From the NCBI RefSeq assembly GCF_024029355.1, contig NZ_CP097117.1:558001-622000 (forward strand): a stretch of DNA of 64,000 nt, given 5' to 3'. Under the pieces are notes generated by a model. The model ran no database searches. It was not told where the DNA came from and saw only the letters and a program-made list of their open reading frames with translations. This stretch comes from Fructilactobacillus cliffordii (lineage in GTDB: Bacteria; Bacillota; Bacilli; Lactobacillales; Lactobacillaceae). The position numbers and the translations under genes are program-made. Of this stretch, positions 1 to 8,090 are shown piece after piece (positions within the stretch are counted from its first letter, which is position 1; every line of letters begins with the position of its first letter).

Positions 1-90
1 GTTAACTCCAATGAAGAAGATGGCGAAGACGGTTCCTTCTTCAACAGTGATGACTCCGTTAACAATAACAACGAATTACCGAAAAATTAA
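1..90 (+). CDS. C-terminal end of an unidentified protein (partial)
   Basis: The window opens inside a plus-strand reading frame. Its last 29 codons are rich in Asn, Ser, Asp and Glu and end ELPKN before a TAA stop at 88-90. A strong terminator follows at once, so this is probably a real gene end. Acidic, Asn/Ser-rich tails like this occur on penicillin-binding and other surface proteins of lactobacilli, but nothing here identifies the family. The body of the gene lies outside the window. Confidence 0.55.
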   Translation, partial: VNSNEEDGEDGSFFNSDDSVNNNNELPKN

Positions 91-94
91 TTAG

Positions 95-133
95 AAACCG
101 ATTCCACCCATAGAGGTGGAAATCGGTTTTTTG
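95..133 (+). terminator. Rho-independent terminator of the gene ending at 90
   Basis: Stem AAACCGATTCCACC pairs with GGTGGAAATCGGTTT (one bulged A) around the short loop CATAGA. A T-rich tract follows on the plus strand. It sits 4 nt after the upstream stop codon. Confidence 0.85.
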
Positions 134-154
134 TTTGTCACCGATTTCCTAATG

Positions 155-192
155 AAAAAAGGATTGCTGAACTAATGTCAGCAATCCTTTTT
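155..192 (-). terminator. Rho-independent terminator after tRNA-Leu
   Basis: AAGGATTGCTGA and TCAGCAATCCTT are perfectly complementary and flanked by A and T runs, so the element works in both directions. Its position just 3' of the minus-strand tRNA-Leu makes it that gene's terminator. Confidence 0.8.
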
Positions 193-197
193 AATAG

Positions 198-283
198 TGC
201 GGCCAAGAAGATTCGAACTTCCACCGGGAAAAATCCCGACAAGATCCTTAATCTTGCGCGTCTGCCAATTCCGCCATGGCCGC
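198..283 (-). tRNA. tRNA-Leu(AAG)
   Basis: An 86-nt class II tRNA with a long variable arm. The acceptor stem pairs GCGGCCA with TGGCCGC and the discriminator is A. The D stem is GCG/CGC. The anticodon stem CAAGA/TCTTG encloses the loop TTAAGGA, which puts AAG at positions 34-36. CCA is not encoded. An A34 leucine tRNA would need deamination to inosine to read CUU, CUC and CUA. Confidence 0.9.
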
Positions 284-333
284 AAATTAACAATAGTTAT
301 CATAGCAAGAATTCGGCAGAGATGCAAGTCTTT

Positions 334-780
334 TTACTTGGTGACTGGTGAATTAACTACTTTTAAGCGATGACGGCACTTACTGCAGACATAGCGCTGC
401 ACATTGAGACGGCGCTGGCGAGGGTATTGTTGTCCACAGTGCTCACACTGATAGAGATAGCGATCTTGCTGGTCCATCCGCGGGGCGTAGCGACTCCCGC
501 CTACCGCTTTTAGTAACTGCTTAAAGGCCGACGTATTGTGTTTGCCCGATTGGCCCATCTGATGCAGGTGGTAGTGGACCAACTCGTGCTTAATCACCCC
601 GGCTAACACAGACTGATCCTGCGCCATCTTGGTATTAATGTCGATGTTATGCGACTTTAAGTGATAGCGTCCTCCGGTGGTCTGTAGCCGCCGATTAAAA
701 TAGGCCCGGTGACAAAACGGACGCTGAAAAGATTCTGCCGAAATCGTTTCCACTAACTGCTGTAACTGTTGGTCGGTCAT
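334..780 (-). CDS. SprT-like zinc metalloprotein with C-terminal zinc ribbon
   Basis: A 148-residue protein of the SprT-like family. The motif HELVH (about residues 65-69), with a further His about nine residues on, is the expected zinc site. Two CxxC pairs near the C-terminus (CEHC and CSKC) form a zinc ribbon. The family resembles the DNA-protein-crosslink protease Spartan, but the small bacterial SprT-like proteins have no settled role. The gene follows tex directly: the tex stop TGA overlaps an in-frame ATG at 786. I chose the second ATG at 780 because AAGGAG sits 8 nt before it but only 2 nt before the first. Translation is probably coupled to tex. Confidence 0.85.
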   Translation of the reverse strand: MTDQQLQQLVETISAESFQRPFCHRAYFNRRLQTTGGRYHLKSHNIDINTKMAQDQSVLAGVIKHELVHYHLHQMGQSGKHNTSAFKQLLKAVGGSRYAPRMDQQDRYLYQCEHCGQQYPRQRRLNVQRYVCSKCRHRLKVVNSPVTK

Positions 781-782
781 GA

Positions 783-2960
783 TCATTTCTCCTTGTGTGG
801 ATCAATCATCGATAACTGAATTCGCTGGCGTTGTTCATCGACCCCAATCACCCAGACGGTGACCACATCGCCGATTGCGACAACCGTAGCTGGATCCTTG
901 ACAAAGGCTTTTTTCATCCGGGAAATGTGGACCAATCCGTCCTGTTTAACCCCGATATCCACAAAGGCTCCAAAGTCGGTCACGTTGCGCACCGTTCCCT
1001 GCAGCTGCATCCCCTCGCGGAGATCCGACATGGTTAACACGTCATCTTTTAACAAGGGCGCCGGCATCTGGTCCCGAAGGTCACGGCCGGGATGAGTTAG
1101 TCCCTGTAAGAGATCTGTGACTAACAAGCTGGGTAAATTGAGCTGTGCGACTAACTGTGCGACATTAGCGTGCTGCAGCTTCGTTTGACTATCCTTATCA
1201 GTCAAATACTCCCGGTTAATTTGCAGTTCGTCCAGGATCTGCTGGGCCGCCGAATAACTTTCCGGGTGAATGTCAGTATTATCGAATGGGTTGCTTCCCC
1301 CTATAATACGTAAAAACCCAACGGATTGTTCAAAGGCTTTCGGTCCAAGGCGTCGAACCTGCTTGAGCTGATTCCGATTGGTAAAACCGCCGTTGGCTTC
1401 CCGGTAATCCACCACGTTGCCAGCAACAACGGGCGTCAGTCCTGAAATATGGGCCAGTAGTTGCGGACTGGCGGTGTTCAGATTAACTCCAACCTGATTC
1501 ACTGCCGTTTCCACTACTCGATCCAGTTGCAAATCGAGTTCCTTTTCGGATACATCGTGCTGGTATTGCCCGACTCCAACTGCCTTCGGGTCAATCTTGA
1601 TTAGTTCCGCCAGAGGATCCTGGAGCCGGCGGGCAATGCTAATGGCGGACCGTTCCTCGACCTGGAGTTGCGGAAATTCTGCCCGGGCTAACGAACTGGC
1701 CGAGTACACGGACGCTCCTGATTCGTTCACAATCACGTAATGAACGGGCCGATTTAAGGACTGCAACGCCTGCGCCACAAACCGTTCCGATTCTCGCGAA
1801 GCCGTTCCATTCCCAATTGCCACCACGTCCACGTGATACTGCGTAATTAACTGTTGCAACTCTTTCATGGCCTGCTTGATCTGCTTTTCGCTAGCCGGCG
1901 GGGTCGCATGAATGATTTTTTTCGCGAGAAACTTCCCCCGTTCGTCGACTACTGCCAACTTACAACCGGTGAGGTAGGCTGGATCAAAACCCAGCACCAC
2001 TTTCCCTTTCAACGGCGGTTGCATCAATAGATGATAAAGGTTGGTCCCAAAGACGCTAATTGCATGGGTGGCCGCGGCCTCCGTGAGCTGATTGCGGAGT
2101 TCCCGATCAATCGCGGGGCGAAGGAACCGTCGAAAGGCTTCCATCAGAGCTTGCTGCACCACCGTGACGCTCGGACCAGTGTGCTTACCAATCACGTGAA
2201 ACTGCAGATAGTTAAGGATCACATCCTCATCCACGTCGATTTTAACCTGCAGGACCTGTTCCTGTTCACCACGGTTAATTGCGAGCACCCGGTAGGCCGG
2301 AATCTGAGTCAAGCGCTCCGTAAAATCGTAGTAGTTCGCGTAGACCTGGCGTTCGTCCTGTTCTTTTCCATGCGACTTCACTGCCGTAACTAACTGTCCG
2401 TGTTCCCAGGTATAATTCCGAATCCAATCCCGGAACCGAGCCGTTTCGGCGACAGCTTGGCTGATAATTTCCTGCGCCCCACTGATAGCTGACGCCCCGT
2501 CCGGAAGCTCCTGATCAGGATTAACAAACGGTTGCGCGAGTTGTTCCACCGGTTGGGCTGAAAACTGCAGTAATTGATTAGCCAGCGGCTGCAAGCCCCG
2601 TTGCTTGGCTAGTTCGGCTTTGGTCTGCCGTTTCGTTTTATACGGCAGGTAAAGGTCCTCCACCTGCTGCATGGTAGTTGCTGCCGTTAACTGCCGTTCT
2701 AACTGCGGCGTTAGATGCCGTTGCTCGGTCAGTTGCTTGGTAACTTCTGCCTTGCGGTTAGCTAACTTTTCCGCCCGCTGGTAGCGATCTGCCAATCCAC
2801 GAATTTGCACTTCATCCAGATCACCAGTTTGTTCCTTCCGGTACCGCGCGATGAATGGCACCGTATTGCCATCCTCTAATAATTGTAACGTCCGTTGCGC
2901 CTGCCCGACTTTGATTTGATCAAGTTCAGCAACAACTTGTTTGACTAACTTTTGTTCCAT
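783..2960 (-). CDS. tex: Tex-family S1 RNA-binding protein
   Basis: The product has 725 residues, the usual length for Tex, a conserved cytoplasmic nucleic-acid-binding protein linked to transcription. In order it shows an N-terminal helical region, a YqgF/RNase H-like core around residues 320-450 (starting near VVLGFDPAYLTGCKLAVVD), tandem helix-hairpin-helix motifs around 490-560, and a C-terminal S1 domain from about 648 to 718 containing TDFGAFVDIGVKQDGLVHIS. The sprT-like gene overlaps its 3' end, so the two are one transcription unit. A terminator for the upstream nadE lies between nadE and tex, so tex needs its own promoter in the roughly 30 nt after it or depends on readthrough. Family identity is certain; the molecular function in this organism is not. 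Confidence 0.95.
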   Translation of the reverse strand: MEQKLVKQVVAELDQIKVGQAQRTLQLLEDGNTVPFIARYRKEQTGDLDEVQIRGLADRYQRAEKLANRKAEVTKQLTEQRHLTPQLERQLTAATTMQQVEDLYLPYKTKRQTKAELAKQRGLQPLANQLLQFSAQPVEQLAQPFVNPDQELPDGASAISGAQEIISQAVAETARFRDWIRNYTWEHGQLVTAVKSHGKEQDERQVYANYYDFTERLTQIPAYRVLAINRGEQEQVLQVKIDVDEDVILNYLQFHVIGKHTGPSVTVVQQALMEAFRRFLRPAIDRELRNQLTEAAATHAISVFGTNLYHLLMQPPLKGKVVLGFDPAYLTGCKLAVVDERGKFLAKKIIHATPPASEKQIKQAMKELQQLITQYHVDVVAIGNGTASRESERFVAQALQSLNRPVHYVIVNESGASVYSASSLARAEFPQLQVEERSAISIARRLQDPLAELIKIDPKAVGVGQYQHDVSEKELDLQLDRVVETAVNQVGVNLNTASPQLLAHISGLTPVVAGNVVDYREANGGFTNRNQLKQVRRLGPKAFEQSVGFLRIIGGSNPFDNTDIHPESYSAAQQILDELQINREYLTDKDSQTKLQHANVAQLVAQLNLPSLLVTDLLQGLTHPGRDLRDQMPAPLLKDDVLTMSDLREGMQLQGTVRNVTDFGAFVDIGVKQDGLVHISRMKKAFVKDPATVVAIGDVVTVWVIGVDEQRQRIQLSMIDPHKEK

Positions 2961-2987
2961 TTAAATCTTCACCTTTTCGCTGCAAAC

Positions 2988-3018
2988 GAAAAACTCCGTT
3001 ATCGCTAACGAAGTCTTT
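2988..3018 (-). terminator. Rho-independent terminator of pncB-nadE
   Basis: On the minus strand ACTTCGTTA pairs with TAACGGAGT (one T-G pair) around a GCGA loop, followed by TTTTT. It lies 16 nt after the nadE stop. Confidence 0.8.
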
Positions 3019-3033
3019 TAGTTTAGTCGCTAA

Positions 3034-3876
3034 TTAATTTTTCCAGAAATCGTCGTAGACCGTGATCGGCGTGTGGCGTTTGTGTTCCGTTTTGCGGTAC
3101 CAGTCCTCAATGGTGGCTGCCGCTTGCTCACTGACGTCCTGACCTTCCAGAAAGGCATCAATCTCAGAATAACTAACTCCCAGCGCCACCTCATCTGGTA
3201 AGGCCGGTCGGTCATCTTCCAAATCAGCCGTCGGCGTCTTGGCAATCAAGGCTGCAGGAGCCTCGAGATACTCCAATAATTCCCGTCCCTGTCGTTTATC
3301 AAGGCGCCAGAGGGGGGTAATATCCGCTGCTCCGTCACCAAACTTAGTGTAGAAACCGGTCACAGCTTCCGCCGCGTGGTCTGTTCCCACCACAACTCCG
3401 TGATGCGCACCGGCAATCGCAAACTGCGCAATCATCCGTTCCCGGGCTTTCAGGTTCCCCTTGTTAAAGTCGGATAACGTTTCATCGTTAGCATCGACGG
3501 CGACAACCATGGCATCCGTTGCCGCCTTGATATTAACCCGTTCGGTCTGATCGGGTTGGATAAAGTCAATCGCTGCCATCGCATCCGCTTCGTCAGCTTG
3601 TTCTCCATACGGTAACCGCACGGCGATGAACTGATAGTCAGCATCGCCCGTTTCCTGGCGTAATTCGGTCACGGCTTGTTGACTTAATTTTCCGGCTAAC
3701 GTCGAATCCTGTCCACCAGAAATCCCGAGTACAAGGGTCTTCAGACCCGGATTTTGGCGCAAGTAATCCTTCATAAAATCAACGCTGCGACGTACTTCCA
3801 TTGCCGGATCAATCTCTGGTTGAACCCGTAACGCTTGGATAATTTGTTGTTGGATGGCGCGTTGTTCCGCATTCAT
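3034..3876 (-). CDS. nadE: Ammonia-dependent NAD+ synthetase
   Basis: Catalyses the last step of NAD+ formation: deamido-NAD+ plus ATP and ammonia gives NAD+. The 280-residue length matches the ammonia-dependent enzymes, and there is no glutaminase domain. The PP-loop motif SGGQDS is at residues 53-58, and [23 protein letters not shown] is the conserved second half of the active site. The start ATG is preceded by GGAGG at a normal distance. It lies 15 nt downstream of pncB and shares its transcript, so nicotinate is carried through to NAD in one operon. A terminator follows. Confidence 0.96.
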   Translation of the reverse strand: MNAEQRAIQQQIIQALRVQPEIDPAMEVRRSVDFMKDYLRQNPGLKTLVLGISGGQDSTLAGKLSQQAVTELRQETGDADYQFIAVRLPYGEQADEADAMAAIDFIQPDQTERVNIKAATDAMVVAVDANDETLSDFNKGNLKARERMIAQFAIAGAHHGVVVGTDHAAEAVTGFYTKFGDGAADITPLWRLDKRQGRELLEYLEAPAALIAKTPTADLEDDRPALPDEVALGVSYSEIDAFLEGQDVSEQAAATIEDWYRKTEHKRHTPITVYDDFWKN

Positions 3877-3891
3877 CGCTTGTTCCTCCGT

Positions 3892-5358
3892 TTATTGTAA
3901 ATGATTTTCGTGCCCATGTTGAATTTGTTTGATCAAGTTCATCTTGTTGTCCCAGGCAGCCTGTGACAAGTCCACTGGGTATTCTTGTGGGTTCAGCATC
4001 CGCTTGTACTCTGGCCACAGCATGTCCTTCACCTGGTTAGCGTGTTGCTTAATCTCTGCCAGACTCGGTTGTTCGTAGACTAACTGGCCGTCTTTAAAGA
4101 TGTCCTTTAAAAGTGGTTCGGCCTTGAAGTCCGTAATCGTCTTGTTGATGTAGGTGTATTGCGGGTGGAACATGTACAGTTCCGCTTCGTCACGGGGATC
4201 CTCAGCAGCTAACGCCACGTAGTCCCCTTCGGACTTACCATCTTTCTGTTCCGTAATCCGCCAAACCTGCTTTTTACCGGGCGTGGAGACCTTTTCGGCG
4301 TTGTTAGAAATCTTAATGGTATCAATCATTTGGCCTTGGTCGTTTTCGACCGAAACCAGTTTGTAAACTGCTCCTAAAGCTGGTTGGTCAAATGCCGTGA
4401 TGACTTTGGTACCGACGCCCCATACATCAATTTTAGCGTGTTGCATCTTTAAACTGCTAATCGTATTTTCATCGAGGTCATTGGAAGCATAAATCTTAGC
4501 ATCCGGGAAACCACCTTGATCCAACAGGTCCCGCACCTTCTTAGAAAGATAGGCCATGTCTCCAGAATCAATCCGCACTCCCTGGAAGTTAATCCGATCG
4601 CCCATCTCGCGAGCCACCTTCAAAGCCGCTGGCACCCCACTTTTCAGCGTGTCAAATGTATCAACCAAGAAGACACAGTCGCGATGCGTTTCGGCGTAGG
4701 CCTTAAAGGCGTCGTAGTCGTTTCCAAATGATTCTACCAACGAATGAGCGTGGGTTCCGGAAATCGGTAGCCCAAATTGTTGACCAGCCAGTACGTTTGA
4801 CGTGGCATCAAAGCCGCCGATGTAAGCGGCCCGGGTTCCCCATAAAGCAGCGGAAACTTCCTGGGCCCGCCGACTCCCAAATTCTAGCAGCGGATCGTCA
4901 CCAGCCACGCTCCGAATCCGAGCGGCCTTAGTGGCAATCAAAGTTTGGTAATTCACGATGTTTAAAAGCGCCGTTTCAATCAGCTGACACTCTGGTAATG
5001 TCCCTTCGACTTGGACAATTGGTTCGTTGTTAAAGACCAAATCCCCTTCTTGGGCCGAGCGAATCGTTCCGTGGAATTGAAAATGCTTCAGGTAGTCCAA
5101 AAAGGCTTCCGAATAGTCACTCTGAGCCCGCAGGTAATCAATGTCGGCATCCGTGAACCGCAAATTATTTAAGTAATCAATTAAGTGGTCTAAGCCGGCA
5201 AACACGGCGTACCCGTTGCCAAACGGCATTTTGCGAAAGTAAACTTCAAACACGGCGTGGCGGTCTGCCATTCCCTTTTCAAAGTAAGTCGCCATCATGT
5301 TAATTTCATAATCATCGGTATGAAGCGTTAAGTTGTCAGCAGCATCAGCCAGTGCCAT
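3892..5358 (-). CDS. pncB: Nicotinate phosphoribosyltransferase
   Basis: Converts nicotinate, PRPP and ATP to nicotinate mononucleotide, the entry step of the Preiss-Handler NAD salvage route. The product has 488 residues, typical of the Gram-positive enzyme. Recognisable segments are YFRKMPFGNGYAVFAGL near the N-terminus, the substrate-site stretch LLEFGSRRAQ, and GVRIDSGDMAYLSKKVR in the phosphate-binding region. A GGGAGG ribosome site precedes the ATG. With nadE immediately downstream and pnuC elsewhere in the window, the cell appears to depend on imported NAD precursors, as is common in lactobacilli. Whether it lacks de novo synthesis cannot be judged from this window. I saw no NiaR-type operator I could defend. 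Confidence 0.96.
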   Translation of the reverse strand: MALADAADNLTLHTDDYEINMMATYFEKGMADRHAVFEVYFRKMPFGNGYAVFAGLDHLIDYLNNLRFTDADIDYLRAQSDYSEAFLDYLKHFQFHGTIRSAQEGDLVFNNEPIVQVEGTLPECQLIETALLNIVNYQTLIATKAARIRSVAGDDPLLEFGSRRAQEVSAALWGTRAAYIGGFDATSNVLAGQQFGLPISGTHAHSLVESFGNDYDAFKAYAETHRDCVFLVDTFDTLKSGVPAALKVAREMGDRINFQGVRIDSGDMAYLSKKVRDLLDQGGFPDAKIYASNDLDENTISSLKMQHAKIDVWGVGTKVITAFDQPALGAVYKLVSVENDQGQMIDTIKISNNAEKVSTPGKKQVWRITEQKDGKSEGDYVALAAEDPRDEAELYMFHPQYTYINKTITDFKAEPLLKDIFKDGQLVYEQPSLAEIKQHANQVKDMLWPEYKRMLNPQEYPVDLSQAAWDNKMNLIKQIQHGHENHLQ

Positions 5359-5428
5359 TATTATCCTCCCAAAATCATTTCCTCATAAATAGTTACCGCT
5401 ATTTTACCATTCTTTAGCAACTAAAGAA

Positions 5429-5455
5429 AAACCAACCCCTTCGTGGAGTTGGTTT
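5429..5455 (-). terminator. Rho-independent terminator of the GntR gene
   Basis: AAACCAACTCC pairs with GGGGTTGGTTT (one T-G pair) around an ACGA-type loop, with a T-rich tail on the minus strand, two bases after the regulator's stop. Confidence 0.8.
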
Positions 5456-5457
5456 CA

Positions 5458-6159
5458 CTACTGTTTCAGATAAAATTCAAAACGTTCTGCCGCATACTGG
5501 GTTTCAACGAACTCAAACGGCTGTTGGTCGGAGAAATATGAAATCTGTTTCAACTTGAGAATTGGAGCGCCCGGTTTAATCTGGAGTTGCTCGGCCACTT
5601 CCGGACTGGCTAAAATTGCCGAAATGTACTGTTGGGCGCTAGCTGGACTCTGCCCCCACCGTTCTTCCAAAGAACGATACAACGATTTTGTGACCTCGGC
5701 TTGGCTCATGTCGCTGACTAAGCGGGCCGTGACCACCGTGGTTTCTAAGCAAATCGGTTCGTCATCACCATAGCGAAGTCGTTCCATCCGTAAGACCCGT
5801 TCTCCCGGATCTAGCTGCAAATGTTCAGCTTCGCGAAAGGTCGGCTCGACAATCCGATAGGATAAGGTCTTACTGGAGGGTTGCTTGCCCAATGACAACA
5901 TGGTTTCCGTAAAACTGGAAATCCCTGACATGTGTTCTTGCACCTTCTGGTTGGTGACAAAGGTGCCGGAGCCGGCCTTCCGTTTCAACAAACCCTCATC
6001 AATCAACGTCCCAATTGCCTGGCGCAGTGTCATCCGACTCACCCGGTACTGTAGTGCTAATTTACGTTCCGCTGGCAGTCGCGTTCCGACCGGCCAATCA
6101 CCACGCTCAATTTTAGCCTTCAGGTCGTCATGAATTTGGATGTAAACTGGAAGTGCCAT
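5458..6159 (-). CDS. GntR-family transcriptional regulator (HutC/UTRA subfamily)
   Basis: A 233-residue DNA-binding regulator. Residues 1-75 form a GntR winged helix (LPAERKLALQYRVSRMTLRQ is the helix-turn-helix; KRKAGSGTFV is the wing). Residues about 95-230 match the UTRA effector domain of HutC-type regulators, which often sense sugar phosphates or amino-sugar ligands. The target is unknown. I started at 6159 because AGGAGG lies 7 nt before that ATG; a longer frame reaching 6195 would run through a terminator hairpin. The gene is alone, with its own terminator and no metabolic neighbour. A perfect 11-bp palindrome 24 bp upstream is either the tRNA terminator, this protein's operator, or both. 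Confidence 0.9.
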   Translation of the reverse strand: MALPVYIQIHDDLKAKIERGDWPVGTRLPAERKLALQYRVSRMTLRQAIGTLIDEGLLKRKAGSGTFVTNQKVQEHMSGISSFTETMLSLGKQPSSKTLSYRIVEPTFREAEHLQLDPGERVLRMERLRYGDDEPICLETTVVTARLVSDMSQAEVTKSLYRSLEERWGQSPASAQQYISAILASPEVAEQLQIKPGAPILKLKQISYFSDQQPFEFVETQYAAERFEFYLKQ

Positions 6160-6174
6160 GAGATCCTCCTCATT

Positions 6175-6208
6175 GTAAAAAAATACGACTGACACAAGTC
6201 AGTCGTAT
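6175..6208 (-). terminator. Terminator of the tRNA pair, abutting the GntR gene
   Basis: ATACGACTGAC and GTCAGTCGTAT pair perfectly (11 bp, loop TTGT on the minus strand) and are followed by T7. It lies 7 nt beyond tRNA-Gln and only 16 nt before the GntR start codon. No promoter fits between the T tract and the GntR ribosome site. Confidence 0.85.
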
Positions 6209-6215
6209 TAGTTAG

Positions 6216-6287
6216 TTGGGCTAGCTGGGTTCGAACCAGCGCATGCCAGGATCAAAACCTGGTGCCTTACCACTTGGCTATAGCCCA
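6216..6287 (-). tRNA. tRNA-Gln(UUG)
   Basis: 72 nt with acceptor stem TGGGCTA/TAGCCCA and discriminator A. The anticodon stem CCAGG/CCTGG encloses the loop TTTTGAT, giving anticodon TTG. CCA is not encoded. It is 9 nt downstream of tRNA-Tyr and shares its terminator. Confidence 0.96.
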
Positions 6288-6296
6288 ATAATAAAA

Positions 6297-6379
6297 TGGA
6301 GGGGAGTGGATTCGAACCACCGAACCCGAAGGAGCGGATTTACAGTCCGCCGCGTTTAGCCAGACTTCGCTACCCCTCC
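6297..6379 (-). tRNA. tRNA-Tyr(GUA)
   Basis: 83 nt, class II with a variable arm. Acceptor stem GGAGGGG/CCCCTCC, discriminator A. The anticodon stem GCGGA/TCCGC encloses the loop CTGTAAA, giving GTA. First gene of a two-tRNA unit with tRNA-Gln. Confidence 0.96.
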
Positions 6380-6460
6380 GACATTCTTAGGTGACTCACA
6401 TCACCCAATCAACATATATTATATTACCCAAAATCCCGGAAAGCGTCAAGGAAAAAATAA

Positions 6461-6491
6461 AAAAAAGTCCTAAAACTTTTAGGACTTTTTC
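6461..6491 (-). terminator. Rho-independent terminator of dtpT
   Basis: AAAAAGTCCTAAAA and TTTTAGGACTTTTT form a long stem with almost no loop. It lies 7 nt after the dtpT stop and is symmetrical enough to work both ways. Confidence 0.85.
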
Positions 6492-6498
6492 TAATGAA

Positions 6499-7971
6499 TT
6501 AACGAACCCCGTCCATCAGCTTTTCCACTGGTTTAACAAGGAACAATAAAATAATACTAATCAAGATGGCAACTAATCCGATGACAGCAAAGTACCCAAC
6601 CTCATTGCCCGGCGTATAGAAACGAGCAATTTGGGAGTTAATGGCTTGCCCAGCAGCATCACCTAAGAACCACATACTCATCATTTGCGCTCCAAAAGCT
6701 TTCGGGGCTAACTTCGTCGTAACTGACAAACCAATTGGCGAAATCAGCATTTCTGCAATTTCAATGATGGCCCAACTTCCCACTAACCACAGCGGACTTA
6801 CCATCGCATGCGTTCCAAACAGCACAAGTGGAATGACCATAAAAAGGAACGATAATCCAGCAAAGAAGAGGCCGTACGCAAACTTTTTCGGTGTGCTAGG
6901 TTGATTCTTTCCCAGTTTTGTCCACAACCACACAAAAAGTGGCGTGTACAGCATGATGAAAAGTGGGTTTAACGACTGGTACCAACTGGGGTTAATCGTC
7001 AGCCAACCAAGATGATTGTTAGTCTGTTTTAAGGCAAACGTTGCCAAAATACTAGATCCAGATTCTTCAATGGCCCAGAAGATGGCTGCTCCGATGAACA
7101 GTGGGATGTAAGCCCACACCCGGGAGCGTTCTACCTTACTAACTTTTTTACTCCGTAACATGATAACGAAGTAAATCACTGGCGTTACTAGGGCAATCAC
7201 ACTCAATACACTAACAAAACTATCTAGCGTCAGAATATCCATGAAGTGCATTACCACCAGCACTGCTGCAAAAGTAATCAATCCAATGATAATCCAAAGT
7301 GAAATTTTGGCTAATTCATCCCGTTGGATGGGATCAGTTGGATTAATGCCATCGTCACCTAGGTACTTTTTCCCACCGTAGTAGTAGAAAATTAATCCAA
7401 TCAACATTCCCACAGCGGCAAAAGAGAAACCAAAGTGGTAGCTAACTGAACTAGCACCCCAACCACAGACAAACGGAGCAATAAAGGCCCCTAAGTTAAT
7501 GGCAAAGGTAAAAATCGTAAAGGCACTATCCCGACGCGCATCCGACTTGGAATAGAGATTGCCCACCATGTCAGAAATATTCGGTTTCAAGCATCCCGTT
7601 CCCAGGGTAATTAGGCCAATCGAAGTAAACAATCCAACTAAACCCATTGGCAATGCTAAGGCGATGTGCCCCAACATAATCAAAATTCCACCCGTAAAAA
7701 CGGTGCGACGACTTCCTAAAATCCGGTCACTAACGTAACCACCAAAGACAGAGGCGAGGTACACTAACGCTCCGTAAATCGACATAATCGACAAACCGGT
7801 CGTTTGTGAGAGCCCCAGTCCCCCTTGCGTTGCCGCAGCCACCATGTAGTACAGCAAGATGGCTCGCATTCCGTAGTAACTAAACCGTTCCCAGAATTCG
7901 GTTCCGGCTAGATACTGTAAACCTTTTGGTTGACCAAAGAAGGCATGGTCAACGTCGTGTTTCTTTTCCAA
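6499..7971 (-). CDS. dtpT: POT/PTR2-family proton-coupled di- and tripeptide transporter
   Basis: Imports di- and tripeptides with protons across the cytoplasmic membrane. The 490-residue, very hydrophobic product has POT hallmarks: FWERFSYYGMRAILLYY near residue 27 (the ExxERFxYY proton-coupling motif), the loop GGYVSDRILGSRRT, and the PTR2 signature around TLGTGCLKPNISDMVGNLY. About 12-14 membrane spans are expected. The start is a TTG at 7971, chosen for GGGAGG 8 nt upstream; no ATG fits. It lies downstream of glnR-glnA on the same strand, but an apparent promoter and a large inverted repeat separate it from glnA. Peptide import would suit an amino-acid-auxotrophic organism. Confidence 0.93.
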   Translation of the reverse strand: MEKKHDVDHAFFGQPKGLQYLAGTEFWERFSYYGMRAILLYYMVAAATQGGLGLSQTTGLSIMSIYGALVYLASVFGGYVSDRILGSRRTVFTGGILIMLGHIALALPMGLVGLFTSIGLITLGTGCLKPNISDMVGNLYSKSDARRDSAFTIFTFAINLGAFIAPFVCGWGASSVSYHFGFSFAAVGMLIGLIFYYYGGKKYLGDDGINPTDPIQRDELAKISLWIIIGLITFAAVLVVMHFMDILTLDSFVSVLSVIALVTPVIYFVIMLRSKKVSKVERSRVWAYIPLFIGAAIFWAIEESGSSILATFALKQTNNHLGWLTINPSWYQSLNPLFIMLYTPLFVWLWTKLGKNQPSTPKKFAYGLFFAGLSFLFMVIPLVLFGTHAMVSPLWLVGSWAIIEIAEMLISPIGLSVTTKLAPKAFGAQMMSMWFLGDAAGQAINSQIARFYTPGNEVGYFAVIGLVAILISIILLFLVKPVEKLMDGVR

Positions 7972-8007
7972 AAAAATAACCTCCCTTAACTAGTGAAGAA
8001 AACAATA

Positions 8008-8056
8008 AATCTCCTCTTAACTTAATGAATTATTAAACATTAGTTAAGAGGAGATT
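8008..8056 (-). repeat. 15-bp inverted repeat between glnA and dtpT, overlapping the dtpT promoter
   Basis: The arms AATCTCCTCTTAACT (8042-8056) and AGTTAAGAGGAGATT (8008-8022), written on the minus strand, are perfect complements with a 19-nt loop. There is no strong T tract after the hairpin, so it is not a classical terminator. The second arm closely resembles the true dtpT ribosome-site region at about 7976-7994 (AGTTAAGGGAGGTT). See findings. Confidence 0.75.
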
Positions 8057-8082
8057 ATACAGGAACTATTTTTAGTTTACAA
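8054..8082 (-). promoter_or_regulatory. Probable dtpT promoter
   Basis: Minus-strand TTGTAA at 8077-8082, a 17-bp spacer, then TATAAT at 8054-8059. The expected start near 8047 falls inside the first arm of the inverted repeat, so the repeat could act as an operator at DNA level. Confidence 0.6.
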
Positions 8083-8090
8083 CGTGCATT

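Noticed and set aside
859..2393. Plus-strand open frames opposite tex
   Set aside because: No ribosome sites, no recognisable domains, and fully covered by a long conserved gene on the other strand.
5359..5428. Riboswitch or NiaR operator upstream of pncB
   Set aside because: Only about 70 bp to the GntR terminator, with no structured leader and no operator sequence I could defend.
6160..6195. Longer GntR start at 6195
   Set aside because: It would place the ribosome site inside the tRNA terminator stem; ATG 6159 has AGGAGG at the right distance.
8008..8056. Inverted repeat as a transposon end or attachment site
   Set aside because: No transposase, target duplication or second copy in the window; it is better explained as a leader hairpin or operator.
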